Of a stretch of 30,745 nucleotides of DNA, positions 10,596-18,634 are shown in pieces. Positions within the stretch are counted from its first letter, which is position 1. Every line of letters starts with the position of its first letter. Made by a program: the position numbers and the translations under genes. The notes under the pieces are model-generated. The model was not told the origin of the DNA and did not search any database. It saw nothing but the letters and a program-made list of their open reading frames with translations. The stretch lies in assembly GCA_029204225.1 (NCBI GenBank), contig MU836303.1, positions 1-30,745 on the forward strand, in the 5' to 3' direction. The stretch comes from Diphasiastrum complanatum. Lineage: Eukaryota > Streptophyta > Lycopodiopsida > Lycopodiales > Lycopodiaceae.

Positions 10596-10664
10596 CTTAT
10601 GTTTGTCCATATTAGAGAGGCCATTGAGGAGGTGGGGCTACATAATGTTGTGCAGGTAGTTTAA
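10596..10664 (+). pseudogene. hAT transposase downstream block, too short to stand alone
   Basis: The short frame reads L-M-F-V-H-I-R-E-A-I-E-E-V-G-L-H-N-V-V-Q-V-V and then stops at TAA 10662. The pattern A-I-E-E-V-G-x-x-N-V-V-Q-V-V fits the hAT region just before the conserved T-D-N-A. The stop falls exactly where T-D-N would be expected. The rest of the transposase is not seen. Confidence 0.5.
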
Positions 10665-10681
10665 ATTGCTTACATAGTATT

Positions 10682-10845
10682 GGGGAAACGTGTTTCTCTA
10701 GCCCTCGTTGGCTGGAAAACGAGTTTCCCAGCATGCCTCATTTCGCCAAACCCACTAGGATGGAAAATGGTCGTTTCACCAATGGGGAGAGATGTTTACC
10801 ATTAGGGAAACGATCATTTCCCGAAACACATTATTAAGGGAAACG
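10682..10845. repeat. cluster of GGGAAAC / GTTTCCC motifs
   Basis: Within 164 bp, GGGAAACG occurs at 10683, 10805 and 10838, with inverse forms (gtttctc, gtttccc, cgtttca, tttccc) between them. Two local near-palindromes are present, at 10714-10729 and 10805-10822. The cluster lies right after the last hAT block. No known family was recognised. Confidence 0.6.
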
Positions 10846-11367
10846 TTTTGACCTAGACAAGCTAAGCTACAAGAGGCTGATTTTGCCTAGAAATAGCCTA
10901 GAAACCGCCAGAAACCTAACCAAAGCAAGTAATAATCCTACTAGGGAGGTCCCACGAAATTGCTCCTCAAATTTAAGTTGGAAACGAACCCTTTTTTAAT
11001 GGAAACTGTTGGAAACTGAAAATCAAAGAGAGAGCATTCAACAGATTGAAACACATAGAAGAACAGAGGAGAAGGCTGGGCGCCCTACATAAACTCGCTG
11101 GACTCCAAACTCGCTTTGTTGCTTGCATACAATAGTGGAGGCAACGCATGAATATGTAGAGGACCCAAGGTGGGACCAACAATAGGCTGAAAACTAACTT
11201 CTCCTACAAGCAGCTCAAGTAAAGGCCATGTACCCATAATTTTGTGTCCTTTATTGTAGCGCAGGCATCCCAAAGGGAGCCAGGAACCACGACTTAGATT
11301 CTCGGCTTTCAACTCTTGCCATCCGAACCCACTTGACATACAAGCAGCCAACTCGCCAACAATGATC

Positions 11368-11660
11368 AGACTTAACCAACTTGAAGTTCGGAAACCAACA
11401 TTGAGGTCCAACCTGGCGCCATGCCAGACCGGGGGTCCCGATGTGGGTGACTTCCCTCCAAGCAAGCCGCCCGACATACATCAAACTTAACTAACTCGAA
11501 GCTTCGTTACAAATGAGTAACATCCATTCCAAGCAAGTCGTCTGACTTACATTAGACTTAACCAACTCAAAGCTTCGTCACGAGCGCTGGAAGCCAACCT
11601 GGCGCCACGCCAGACTGGACAGCCATAAACAGGTAACTTCCACCCAACAAGCCATCCAAC
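11368..11660. repeat. complex subrepeats inside the LTR-like segment
   Basis: A run like agacttaaccaactcgaagc begins at 11368, 11483 and 11554 with a few changes each. A second run, ccaacctggcgcca, occurs near 11408 and 11594. A third, cttccctccaagcaagccg (11450-11468), has related forms near 11524 and 11637. The units share order but spacing varies (115 and 71 bp), suggesting a partly deleted tandem array. Confidence 0.7.
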
Positions 11661-12090
11661 TCAACCGTAGAGCCGTTCCCCAAGAGCTTAACCCATTCAC
11701 GTTCATGCAAGGAACACTCAGAACCACAAGCCGCGACATATATGAAGACAACCAGTTCCTGAACCGAATGGTCCCGACAGCATACCGCTAACGTCGCGGA
11801 CCGTCCCGACGACATACCGGTCCCGGGATACGACCCTCAACTATGTGCCAGATCAAAATCCCACTTTATTAATAAATATGAGAAGGTTACATTTCAAATG
11901 TGTGGTCGGGGCCGACCCTAGTCTCCGCGGCGCTGGCATGCCAAGGCGAGCGCCAGGACAACATTCCAGCAAGGGGAGCTGAGACTTGGTTGGAGCTCGC
12001 CCTGAGTCGCAACCTGCATCCCCCTATAGTTCTGGTGGGATTCGCCACCTCCCCTCATACCAAGTGTTCTGCCCAAGCTGGTAAAGCACG

Positions 12091-12141
12091 TTTTCTCTCT
12101 CTAGGATTTTCTCTCTCTAGAAAGTCATTTTCTCTCTCTAG
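12091..12141 (+). repeat. three copies of ttttctctctctag
   Basis: Exact 14-nt copies start at 12091, 12107 and 12128. CT-rich repeats of this sort often sit near the transcribed start of plant LTRs. Confidence 0.85.
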
Positions 12142-12285
12142 AATTTATTGATCCCCAGGCTTCCTTTAATCATGCCTAGATCGTGTCAGGTTATTGCACA
12201 TCGATCCGAGCTCTCTGGACTTCGCTAGAACCGATCAAAGTTTTCCAGCCATAGGAACTTGGCACCGGCTGGATTCTGGTCACAG

Positions 12286-12300
12286 TGGCGCCGGGAGCGG
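12286..12300 (+). promoter_or_regulatory. primer-binding-site-like sequence of a gypsy element
   Basis: TGGCGCCGGGAGCGG follows a CA dinucleotide by one base. The TGG start complements a tRNA CCA end. Which tRNA would prime was not established. Confidence 0.45.
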
Positions 12301-12560
12301 CTGGGAACACCACCTTTATAAAATCTGATGTCCTCATCAGATGTCAGATTAAAGCAAACGTGTCTCCCAATTAAAATTACTACATTAAAGCTACTTGGCA
12401 CAGTACTCAATTTACTGGTCACTTTTTATTAACATTGTAGCTGGCACACCACAAATCGGAGGCTCAGCTCTTTATATTGAAAAATTACATAACTTGAAAA
12501 TATCACTTTGTCTGGGAAAAGCGTAGATTTTATATCGCTTACGTAAAACCCAAGAACCTT
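12301..12560 (+). other. leader-like non-coding sequence before copia insertion
   Basis: No gene is visible. A small inverted repeat occurs at about 12327-12347 (tctgatg...catcaga). This stretch was joined to 18635 onward before the copia element inserted. Confidence 0.4.
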
Positions 12561-12565
12561 ATTAA
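12561..12565. repeat. target-site duplication attaa, left copy
   Basis: The 5 bases attaa directly precede the left LTR and recur at 18630-18634 directly after the right LTR. Confidence 0.9.
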
Positions 12566-12993
12566 TGTAGGAAAGCAAGAGTCAAGTCACCAAGATCTAG
12601 TTATCAATCAATCTCCACAGAAAACAAGAGAGAAGAGGCTGGGCGCCCAACTCTAAGAGAGAGAGAGAGAGAGAGAGAGAAAACAGCAACAAGAGCAATG
12701 GAGAGCAATGCTTAGCCAAACTGTAAAAATGGAATACACAATGAGCATCTAAGTACTCTACCTGGATGTGGCCAAATGCCACCAAACCTAAGGTTAACCA
12801 TTTACTAAATGTAGGGCACCCCTAAAAGTCAATAGGGGCTTTAAACAAGTACATGACCAAAATTGGGTCCAACTGAACTTAAGACAAACTTAAGATGGCC
12901 TAAATAACTAGGTACCCATGGTTACACAAATCTCGACCTTTTGGGTCAAAGTAACCTATGGATTAACTTTAGCGTAGTCATTTATTTCTAACA
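12566..12993 (-). repeat. copia 3' LTR (428 bp)
   Basis: On the plus strand it reads tgtaggaaag...atttctaaca and pairs with 18156-18629. It contains a 24-nt (GA)n tract at 12657-12680 and the palindrome GGGCGCCC at 12641-12648. Compared with the 5' LTR it lacks about 46 bp (near 12830-12860) and has a shorter GA tract. Confidence 0.95.
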
Positions 12994-13002
12994 CCCTCCT
13001 TA
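12994..13002 (-). promoter_or_regulatory. copia polypurine tract
   Basis: On the minus strand AAGGAGGG directly precedes the LTR start TGTTAG. This is the plus-strand DNA primer site of the element. Confidence 0.85.
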
Positions 13003-13030
13003 AATGACAATGCAAAAATTGAAATCTTCA

Positions 13031-13621
13031 CTATGTAACAAAACCAACACGTGGTATCAAATTTAAAGCTTTGCATAAAGCTTCAAATCTGACTCCAGGC
13101 AACGCCTTAGTGAAGAGGTCCGCAATATTATCCTCCGTAGGACAATATTCAAGTAAAATGTCGCCATCATGAAGTCTCTCCCGAACAAAGTGATAATGGA
13201 TCTCGATGTGCTTCGTCCTCGCATGAAAAACAGGATTCCGTGCAATGGCAATAGCACTTTGACTATCACTCAAGATAAGAGTGGCTGAGGGCTCGCCAAA
13301 CTTCATGTCAACAAGTAGTCTTCTCAGCCATAAACACTCTGTTGTGGCTGAAAATATCGCTCTATATTCTACCTCACTAGAAGAAGTAGCAACAGTGAGC
13401 TGTTTTTTACTTGACCAAGAAATTGCAGAATTTCCATAGAAAAAACAATGTCCACTTGTAGAGCGTCTAGTGTCTTGATCTCCACCCCAATCCGAGTCAC
13501 TAAAACCAACCAAACATGCATCATCACAAGCAGGAAAAACCAGTCCATGACTTCTTGTTCCTTGAAGATATCGAAAGATCCTCTTCAATGCTTTCCAATG
13601 TGATGTCATCAGGGCATGCAT
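13031..13621 (-). pseudogene. copia RNase H and C-terminus
   Basis: The 196-residue frame contains the copia RNase H motifs in order: S-D-S-D-W-G-G-D (Asp about 42-44), S-S-E-V-E-Y-R-A (Glu 83), L-S-D-S-Q-S-A-I (Asp 119) and E-D-N-I-A-D-L-F-T-K-A-L (Asp 168). All acidic residues expected for catalysis are present. RNase H removes the RNA template during reverse transcription. The frame is joined to the RT upstream except for one TGA at 13625-13627. The Met at 13621 is therefore an internal residue and not a real start. Confidence 0.93.
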
Positions 13622-13624
13622 GAA

Positions 13625-14626
13625 TCAACTCATGAGTGAGACACTATAAGAAATGTCCGGTCTTGAATTACATAGGTAAATGAGACAGCCAATAGCTTGA
13701 CAATATAAAGTAGTGTCAAATGATTCACCATCAACTTGACTACTTAATTTCAGACCTATCTCCATAGGTGTAGCAACCGGCTTGCAATCTTCCATCTTGA
13801 ACCGCTTCAAAATCTGCCCAATGTAGCGTTCTTGAGAGATGAAAATTCCAGCCCCTTCTTGTACAAATTTAAGACCAAGATAAAAGTGCAATAGGCCTAA
13901 ATCTGAGGTTTCAAAAACCATACCAAGATCAAGTATTACGGCATCAATCTGCAGCTCATTACTTCCCGTAATAATAATATCATCAACATAAAGCAAAATA
14001 ATCATATAATCTGAAGTATGCTTGACATAAAGAGTAGATTTGCTAGGACTATTAGTAAACCCTCGATCACAAAAGTAAGCATGTATCTTTTGATACCACA
14101 TCCTCAGAGCTTGCTTCAGTCCATAAAGTGCCTTCTTGAGAAGACAAACTTTATCTTCTTGGCCTTCAACCAAAAAACCAGCAGGTTGTTGAAGGTGCAC
14201 TTCCTCATTGAGATCACCATTGAGGAATGCTGTCTTTATGTCAAGTTGCCGCAAACACCAACCAAAATGGGCAGCCAAAGAGGTTACTACCCTCACAGTA
14301 GTCATCCGAGCAGTAGGAGAAAAAGTCTCCTCATAATTAATCCCCTTTTGCTGAGCATAGCCTTTGGCAACGAGCCTTGCCTTGTACCTTTTAATGGTAC
14401 CATCTGCCTTATACTTGATTTTGTATACCCATTTAGAACCAATTGCCTTCTTCCCATGAGGAAGATCAACAAGAACCCAAATCTGGTTCTTCATAAGTGA
14501 GTCATACTCATCTTGCATCGCATCCTCCCAACATTTTACTCCCTTGGCCTGCTCATAGAAAACAAGTTCTTCCGCAACATCTCCATGAGATGTAAGAGCA
14601 AAATCTGAAAAATCAGCATAGTCCAC
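13625..14626 (-). pseudogene. copia reverse transcriptase (RVT_2 type)
   Basis: The frame shows W-V-Y-K-I-K-Y, R-L-V-A-K-G-Y-A-Q, Q-L-D-I-K-T-A-F-L-N-G (catalytic Asp 129), A-L-Y-G-L-K-Q-A, L-L-Y-V-D-D-I-I-I-T-G (catalytic Asp 215 and 216) and R-P-D-I-S-Y. This is a near full-length copia RT that copies genomic RNA into DNA. In K-Q-A-L-R-M-W the usual Pro of K-Q-A-P-R-x-W is Leu. The frame ends at a TGA (13625-13627) where related elements have Arg, consistent with CGA to TGA decay. The upstream end overlaps another frame at 14536-14626, so a frameshift separates it from integrase. Confidence 0.93.
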
Positions 14627-14961
14627 TGCTGTCCAACAGCCATGTCTCTTCTTACAATATGTTGTCCAAGATCCTCCGACACTGCACTTGGCTGTCCAAG
14701 ATCTTCCAAAACTGGTCCTTGCTGTCCAACAGTTCCTGCAGGCTGATTTTGAGCAACAACGAGCGGTTCTTGATGAACATTAGGCTCTAAACTTGATGAG
14801 GTGTTGGGCAGGTCGAAACTGGTTGATTGCTGCCCCTTATCTCCAGCAATAGAAGATGGTACCAAATCTGGAAAAACTTCAACATTCACACTATGTGGGC
14901 TATCCCCTTCAAGATATGAGTTTTGAATTCTCTTCATCAAAATGCACATCACGACTAACAA
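14536..14961 (-). pseudogene. copia integrase-to-RT linker region
   Basis: The frame is rich in Q, P, S, E and G with repeated V-G-Q-Q and E-D-L-G-Q units at about residues 78-112. Low-complexity linkers of this kind separate integrase and RT in copia polyproteins. Internal repetition is visible in the DNA as a repeated ttgctgtccaa/cttggctgtccaa motif. After about residue 105 the real coding sense passes to the RT frame. Its own start overlaps the integrase frame. Confidence 0.7.
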
Positions 14962-15334
14962 TAATCTTGTTAGTGCTCAAATTGAACAGCCTATAGCCTT
15001 TGCTTTCACTACTATAGCCAACAAAAATGCATTTAACTCCTTTATCCTCAAGCTTTGTACGAAGTTTATTTGGAACAAAAGCATAAGCCGTACAACCAAA
15101 AATGCGAAAGTGAGAGATTGTAGGCTTCTTTCCATACCAAACTTCATAAGGAGTTAATACTTTCAATGCTTTAGTAGGACAACGATTGCTTATGTATGCT
15201 GCCGTTATAACCGCTTCAGCCCAAAACTTGTGAGGCAGCCCCTTTGCTTTGAGCATGCAACGGGCCATCTCCATAAGTGTGCGATTCTTTCGCTCGGCAA
15301 CACCATTTTGTTGAGGCGTATAGGGAGTTGTCAT
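14909..15334 (-). pseudogene. copia integrase core C-terminal part
   Basis: The frame starts near P-Y-T-P-Q-Q-N-G-V-A-E-R-K-N-R-T-L, which carries the catalytic Glu of the D-D-35-E core. It continues through Y-I-S-N-R-C-P-T-K, P-Y-E-V-W-Y-G-K-K-P, F-G-C-T-A-Y and G-Y-S-S-E-S-K-G-Y-R-L, the conserved copia integrase C-terminal motifs, and ends near V-S-R-D-V-H-F-D-E. The second catalytic Asp lies upstream (about 15380-15420) in another frame, so the enzyme is split. Confidence 0.93.
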
Positions 15335-15379
15335 TTGATGTAGAATTCCTTTTCTCGAAGAAATGCACCGAACGTATTC

Positions 15380-16351
15380 TTAATGTATTCCCCTCCTCGA
15401 TCGGTGCGTAGGCCTAGTCTTCAAAGAATGCCCAAACTGATTTTCCACCATTGCTACAAAATCTTTGAAACGTTGAAAAACTTCCGATTTAGCCTTCATA
15501 GGATAGATCCATGTAAAACGGGAAAAGTCATCAATAAAAGTCACAAAATAGATGCACTTTCCAATGGATTTGGTCCTCATTGGACCACAAACATCACTAT
15601 GAACCAAATCAAATTTATCAAGAACCCTTATAGTTCCATCAATTGGAAAAGGTTTCCTTTGAAACTTTCCAAGTATGCACCCCTCGCATACATGCCCTTC
15701 CAGCTCAATAGTAAGAATGTCTTCTACCATATTAAATGTCTTCAGCTTCTTCAAACTTGCAAAGTTGAGATGCCCAAACCTTGCGTGCCACAATTCAGCC
15801 AACTCCAATGATTGTGATGTAGAAGCAACAAGACATGTAGAGGGAATTCGTCGCTCATAGGTATCCATAATGAGTAAGCCAGCATGCATCATTCCCAAAA
15901 CAATAATCAAGAGTGTTTTTTTAGGATCTTTGACAAGACACTTATCTTCTTTGAACTCAACAACTAGTCCTTGTTTTAACATAGTTGAAACCGAAAGAGG
16001 ATTCTTCTTGATTCCCGGAACATAAAGCACATTCTTAATGTACTTTTCTTGACCATTAGGCAAAATGATGGCTACAATTCCAATTCCATGAATACAATAA
16101 GATGCATCATCCGCACATTGTACCTTACTTCCATTTTGCACTTTCACTAATTTAGTGAATGCTTCTTTGCGAGAAGTCATATGACGAGTAGCACCACTAT
16201 CAATCACCCATTCAATGGGCTGAAAATCAACAACTTGCAAAACAGAATCTGAATTCCTCATAGATGTAGTAGTACTAGTAGAAGCAATATTAGACACAAA
16301 AGCATAGTCTTGGTTGAAAAGATCACCACTAGCTTCAAGCTCTTGCTCCAA
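15380..16351 (-). pseudogene. copia protease plus integrase N-terminal half
   Basis: Order of motifs: protease active site W-V-I-D-S-G-A-T (Asp 51, canonical), protease strands I-K-N-V-L-Y-V-P-G, then the integrase zinc finger (His 189, His 194, Cys 222, Cys 225), then V-H-S-D-V-C-G-P-M with the first catalytic Asp (253) and V-T-F-I-D-D-F-S-R. The last 15 or so residues are out of frame. The expected R-T-D-R-G-G-E motif with the second Asp is readable in a neighbouring frame around 15400. The first codon is TTG, so this is only the open part of a frame that continues upstream into the zinc knuckle. Confidence 0.93.
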
Positions 16352-16500
16352 AGTAGCAAGTGAAGCACTCGTATCAATTCCTTTACTCTCCTCTTTCGCA
16401 AGCTTCTTCTTACAATCCTTGATGAAGTGCCCATACCTTTTGCAATAATGGCACTTCCCTTTCTTCTTTTGAGTGTTGACATTTTGACCTCCAACGGGCT
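16352..16500 (-). pseudogene. copia gag zinc knuckle
   Basis: On the minus strand at about 16399-16452 the reading is K-C-H-Y-C-K-R-Y-G-H-F-I-K-D-C, a C-x2-C-x4-H-x4-C knuckle. It is in frame with the protease segment below and out of frame with the gag segment above. An overlapping open frame (16258-16509) is a shadow. Confidence 0.85.
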
Positions 16501-16505
16501 TTTGC

Positions 16506-17285
16506 TCATCCTTGGAAGGAGGCTTCCCTTTCCTTTTGACTTGCCTTTTCCCTTGCCTTTCGTGAAGAAAGCTTGATCTTGTTGAGTGTCACCAAGTTTT
16601 GCCTCGTTTGCTCCTCTTGAAGAAGCAGCCCAACAAGTTCATCAAAGGAGAGTTGTTGTCCCCTTAGAGAGATACTCAAAGATGAAACAAATGGAAGATA
16701 AGAGGAAGGTAATGAGTTGAGAGTAATGGAAACAAATTGAGCATCCTCAATTATCTCATCAATATTGAGAAGCTCCTCACGAAGATCCTTGATCTTCGTC
16801 AAGTGATTGGTCACTTGATCCCCTTCTTGCATCTTCAACAAAGAAAGCTGATTTCTAAGATACACCACTCTTGCTGGATTTTTGACTCTATACATAGTAT
16901 AAAGTGTATCCCACACACTTTTAGATGTCTTACAAGACCTAATATGAGGTAAGATAGATCTTTTCACAGCAAGAGCAACCATAGAATGTGCTTGTGCATC
17001 CCTTCTATCCCACTTCTTTTGTTCTTCCGAAGATGTAGAAGATGATGATGATGATGATCCACGAGGTGTAGGAGGTGCCAAAGATGGAGGCCTTTCCTCA
17101 TCACCATTGACCAAATCCCACAGCCCTTTCGCTATGAGAAGATTCTTCATCGTGTAACTCCACAAGGTAGTTTTGTCATCCAACCAATCTTCACTAAACA
17201 AAGAACCGATAGCTCCCGATTCTTTAGCCATTACCTCCAAAAAAATTTCAGCTTGTAGTAGATAGGAAAGAGAGCCTTTCCACAA
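16506..17285 (-). pseudogene. gag: copia gag (DUF4219/UBN2-type capsid domain)
   Basis: The better start is the Met at 17231 (M-A-K-E-S-G...), because the preceding residues look like read-through of the leader. Domain features are W-S-Y-T-M-K-N-L-L, A-K-G-L-W-D-L-V, S-V-W-D-T-L-Y-T-M-Y, Q-L-S-L-L-K-M-Q-E-G and a leucine-rich L-P-S-S-Y-L-P-F segment. A serine tract (from a ctt/gat-type triplet repeat near 17030-17060) sits at about residues 77-86. The frame loses register around 16560, shortly before the zinc knuckle. Confidence 0.9.
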
Positions 17286-18143
17286 CCAAATCTACTCAAA
17301 AATTTGCAGCAAACAAAGAGCTGAAAGTAGGAGCACAAGATGTCTTTCGATCTGCAACCAAAGTGCCCAAAAGATAATGGATAGATGGCTGTCTTTCTGC
17401 ACAAAAAAATCAGCTTCTTGAAAATTAGGTTAGCTTCGATTGAAGCCTACACCGAAACCCAATTAGGAAGCCAAATAGTGTGATCAACACACACTCCAAT
17501 AGGGCTGTTAAAAGCACCCTACTGCTTGCTGAGAATCTGCAAATTTCCAGCCACAAGTTGACTTAACCCTGAATAGGGTTTGCTGAATTTTGGGCACCCT
17601 CCTACACAAATGCAAACCTGAAAACAAAAACAGCAAGATAAGGAAACACCACAACCAAAAATCAAAAACCCAATTAGGAAGCCAAATAGTGTGATCAACA
17701 CACACTCCAATAGGGCTGTTGAAAGCACCCTACTGCTTGCTGAGAATCTGCAAATTTCCAGCCACAAGTTGACTTAACCCTGAATAGGGTTTGCTGAATT
17801 TTGGGCGCCCTCCTACACAAATGCAAACCTGAAAACAAAAACAGCAAGATAAGGAAACACCACAACCAAAAATCAGTAGCAGATTTTTGGGCGCCCTCCT
17901 TCAAACAAAACTTGCTGAAAACTGGTTGCATAAAAATCAGAATTGAGATTTTGATTTTTGGGTGCCAAAAATTGCTCCTCCAAGATCTCTGATAGCCGCC
18001 CTCCTTCAACCTGAAAAGAGACAAAAAAGCTGATCCAAACTCCACTTGAAAAGATCAGCAAGATGCTGAAATTTTACAACAAAAAGCAGAGAAGCTCCTC
18101 TTTTGGTAGGGCGCCAACAAACAAGCATGTTGCAGATCCGGTA
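17286..18143 (-). other. copia untranslated leader
   Basis: About 860 bp separate the primer site from gag. No coding frame matches a family. The leader holds a 211-bp tandem duplication and repeated GGGCGCCC palindromes. In copia elements the leader carries packaging and dimerisation signals; which sequence does so here is unknown. Confidence 0.6.
17455..17876. repeat. 211-bp tandem duplication in the copia leader
   Basis: Copies at about 17455-17665 and 17666-17876 are nearly identical. Visible changes include gttaaaag versus gttgaaag, and gggcaccc versus gggcgccc. A further partial copy of the ttttgggcgccctcc part follows at about 17886. Confidence 0.95.
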
Positions 18144-18155
18144 GCTCTGATACCA
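18144..18155 (-). promoter_or_regulatory. copia primer binding site, initiator tRNA-Met
   Basis: On the minus strand TGGTATCAGAGC lies immediately after the 5' LTR end (TACA). This is the 12-nt complement of the plant initiator tRNA-Met 3' end used by most copia elements. Confidence 0.95.
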
Positions 18156-18243
18156 TGTAAGAAAGCAAGAGTCAAGTCACCAAGATCTAGTTGTCAATCA
18201 ATCTCCACAAAAAACAAGAGAGAAGAGGATGGGCGCCCAACTC

Positions 18244-18289
<46 letters not shown>

Positions 18290-18629
18290 CAGCAACAAGA
18301 GCAATGGAGAGCAATGCTTAGCCAAACTATAAAATGGAATACACAATGAGCATCTAAGTACTCTACCAAGATGTGGCCAAATACCACCAAACCCTAAGGT
18401 TAACCACTTACTAAATGTAGGGCACCCCTAAAAGTCAAGATAGGGCCCCTAAACAAAATTAGACCCCTAAGAACCCACGAGTCAGTACATGACCGAAATT
18501 GGGTCCAACTGAACTTAAGACAAACGTAAGATGGCCTAAATAACTAAATACCCATGGTTACACAAATCTCGACCTTTTGGGTCAAAGTAACCTATGGATT
18601 AACTTTAGCATAGTCATTTATTTCTAACA
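18156..18629 (-). repeat. copia 5' LTR (474 bp)
   Basis: It reads tgtaagaaag...atttctaaca on the plus strand and pairs with 12566-12993. The GA tract is 40 nt (18247-18286). It carries about 46 extra bp near 18440-18485 not found in the 3' LTR. Most substitutions between the LTRs are G/A transitions as seen on this strand. Confidence 0.95.
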
Positions 18630-18634
18630 ATTAA
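18630..18634. repeat. target-site duplication attaa, right copy
   Basis: It matches 12561-12565 and lies directly after the CA end of the right LTR. Confidence 0.9.

Larger units (their letters stand above)
9290..10664 (+). mobile_element. hAT-superfamily DNA transposon, decayed transposase region
   Basis: Four blocks in the order expected for a plant hAT transposase lie on the plus strand: BED zinc finger (9306-9500), DUF659-like block (9892-10130), a central block (10340-10440) and a V-x-x-A-I-E-E-V-G...N-V-V-Q-V-V block (10596-10661). They lie in different frames, with an in-frame TAG at 10081. The hAT dimerisation C-terminus, terminal inverted repeats and 8-bp target duplication were not found, so the ends given are only those of the recognisable coding part. 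Confidence 0.75.
10950..12285 (+). mobile_element. probable Ty3/gypsy (Tat-like) LTR remnant with primer-site-like junction
   Basis: The right end reads ...ggtcaca then g then tggcgccggg. A TGGCGCC primer site just after an LTR ending in CA is typical of Tat/Ogre-like plant gypsy elements. Upstream lie a TATA-like ttaataaatat near 11870 and a CT-rich region with three copies of ttttctctctctag. The left border is not defined and no second LTR copy is in the window, so 10950 is a guess. About 275 bp of leader-like sequence follows before the copia insertion at 12561. No gag or pol of this element was identified. Confidence 0.5.
12566..18629 (-). mobile_element. complete-structure Ty1/copia retrotransposon, coding region disrupted
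   Basis: The 6064-bp element lies on the minus strand. It has two LTRs bounded by TG...CA, a 5-bp target duplication (attaa), a primer site for initiator tRNA-Met next to the 5' LTR (right side) and a purine tract next to the 3' LTR (left side). Between them are a leader with a 211-bp duplication, then gag, protease, integrase, reverse transcriptase and RNase H in copia order. Frame breaks occur in gag, between gag and protease, inside integrase, between integrase and reverse transcriptase, and at the RT/RNase H border. The LTRs differ at about 14 positions plus indels, so it is not a recent insertion. Confidence 0.96.

Noticed and set aside
14018-14500. 160-residue plus-strand frame as a gene
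   Set aside because: It is antisense to a clearly conserved reverse transcriptase and has no family pattern.
15383-15811. 142-residue plus-strand frame as a gene
   Set aside because: It is antisense to the conserved copia integrase.
17508-18061. Repeated Cys- and Leu-rich minus-strand frames as a duplicated peptide gene
   Set aside because: They are shadows of the 211-bp duplication in the untranslated leader, without a start or conserved motif.
18063-18390. Frames with Arg-Glu or Ser-Leu repeats as low-complexity proteins
   Set aside because: They are translations of the GA microsatellite in the LTR; the same artefact occurs at 12597-12785.
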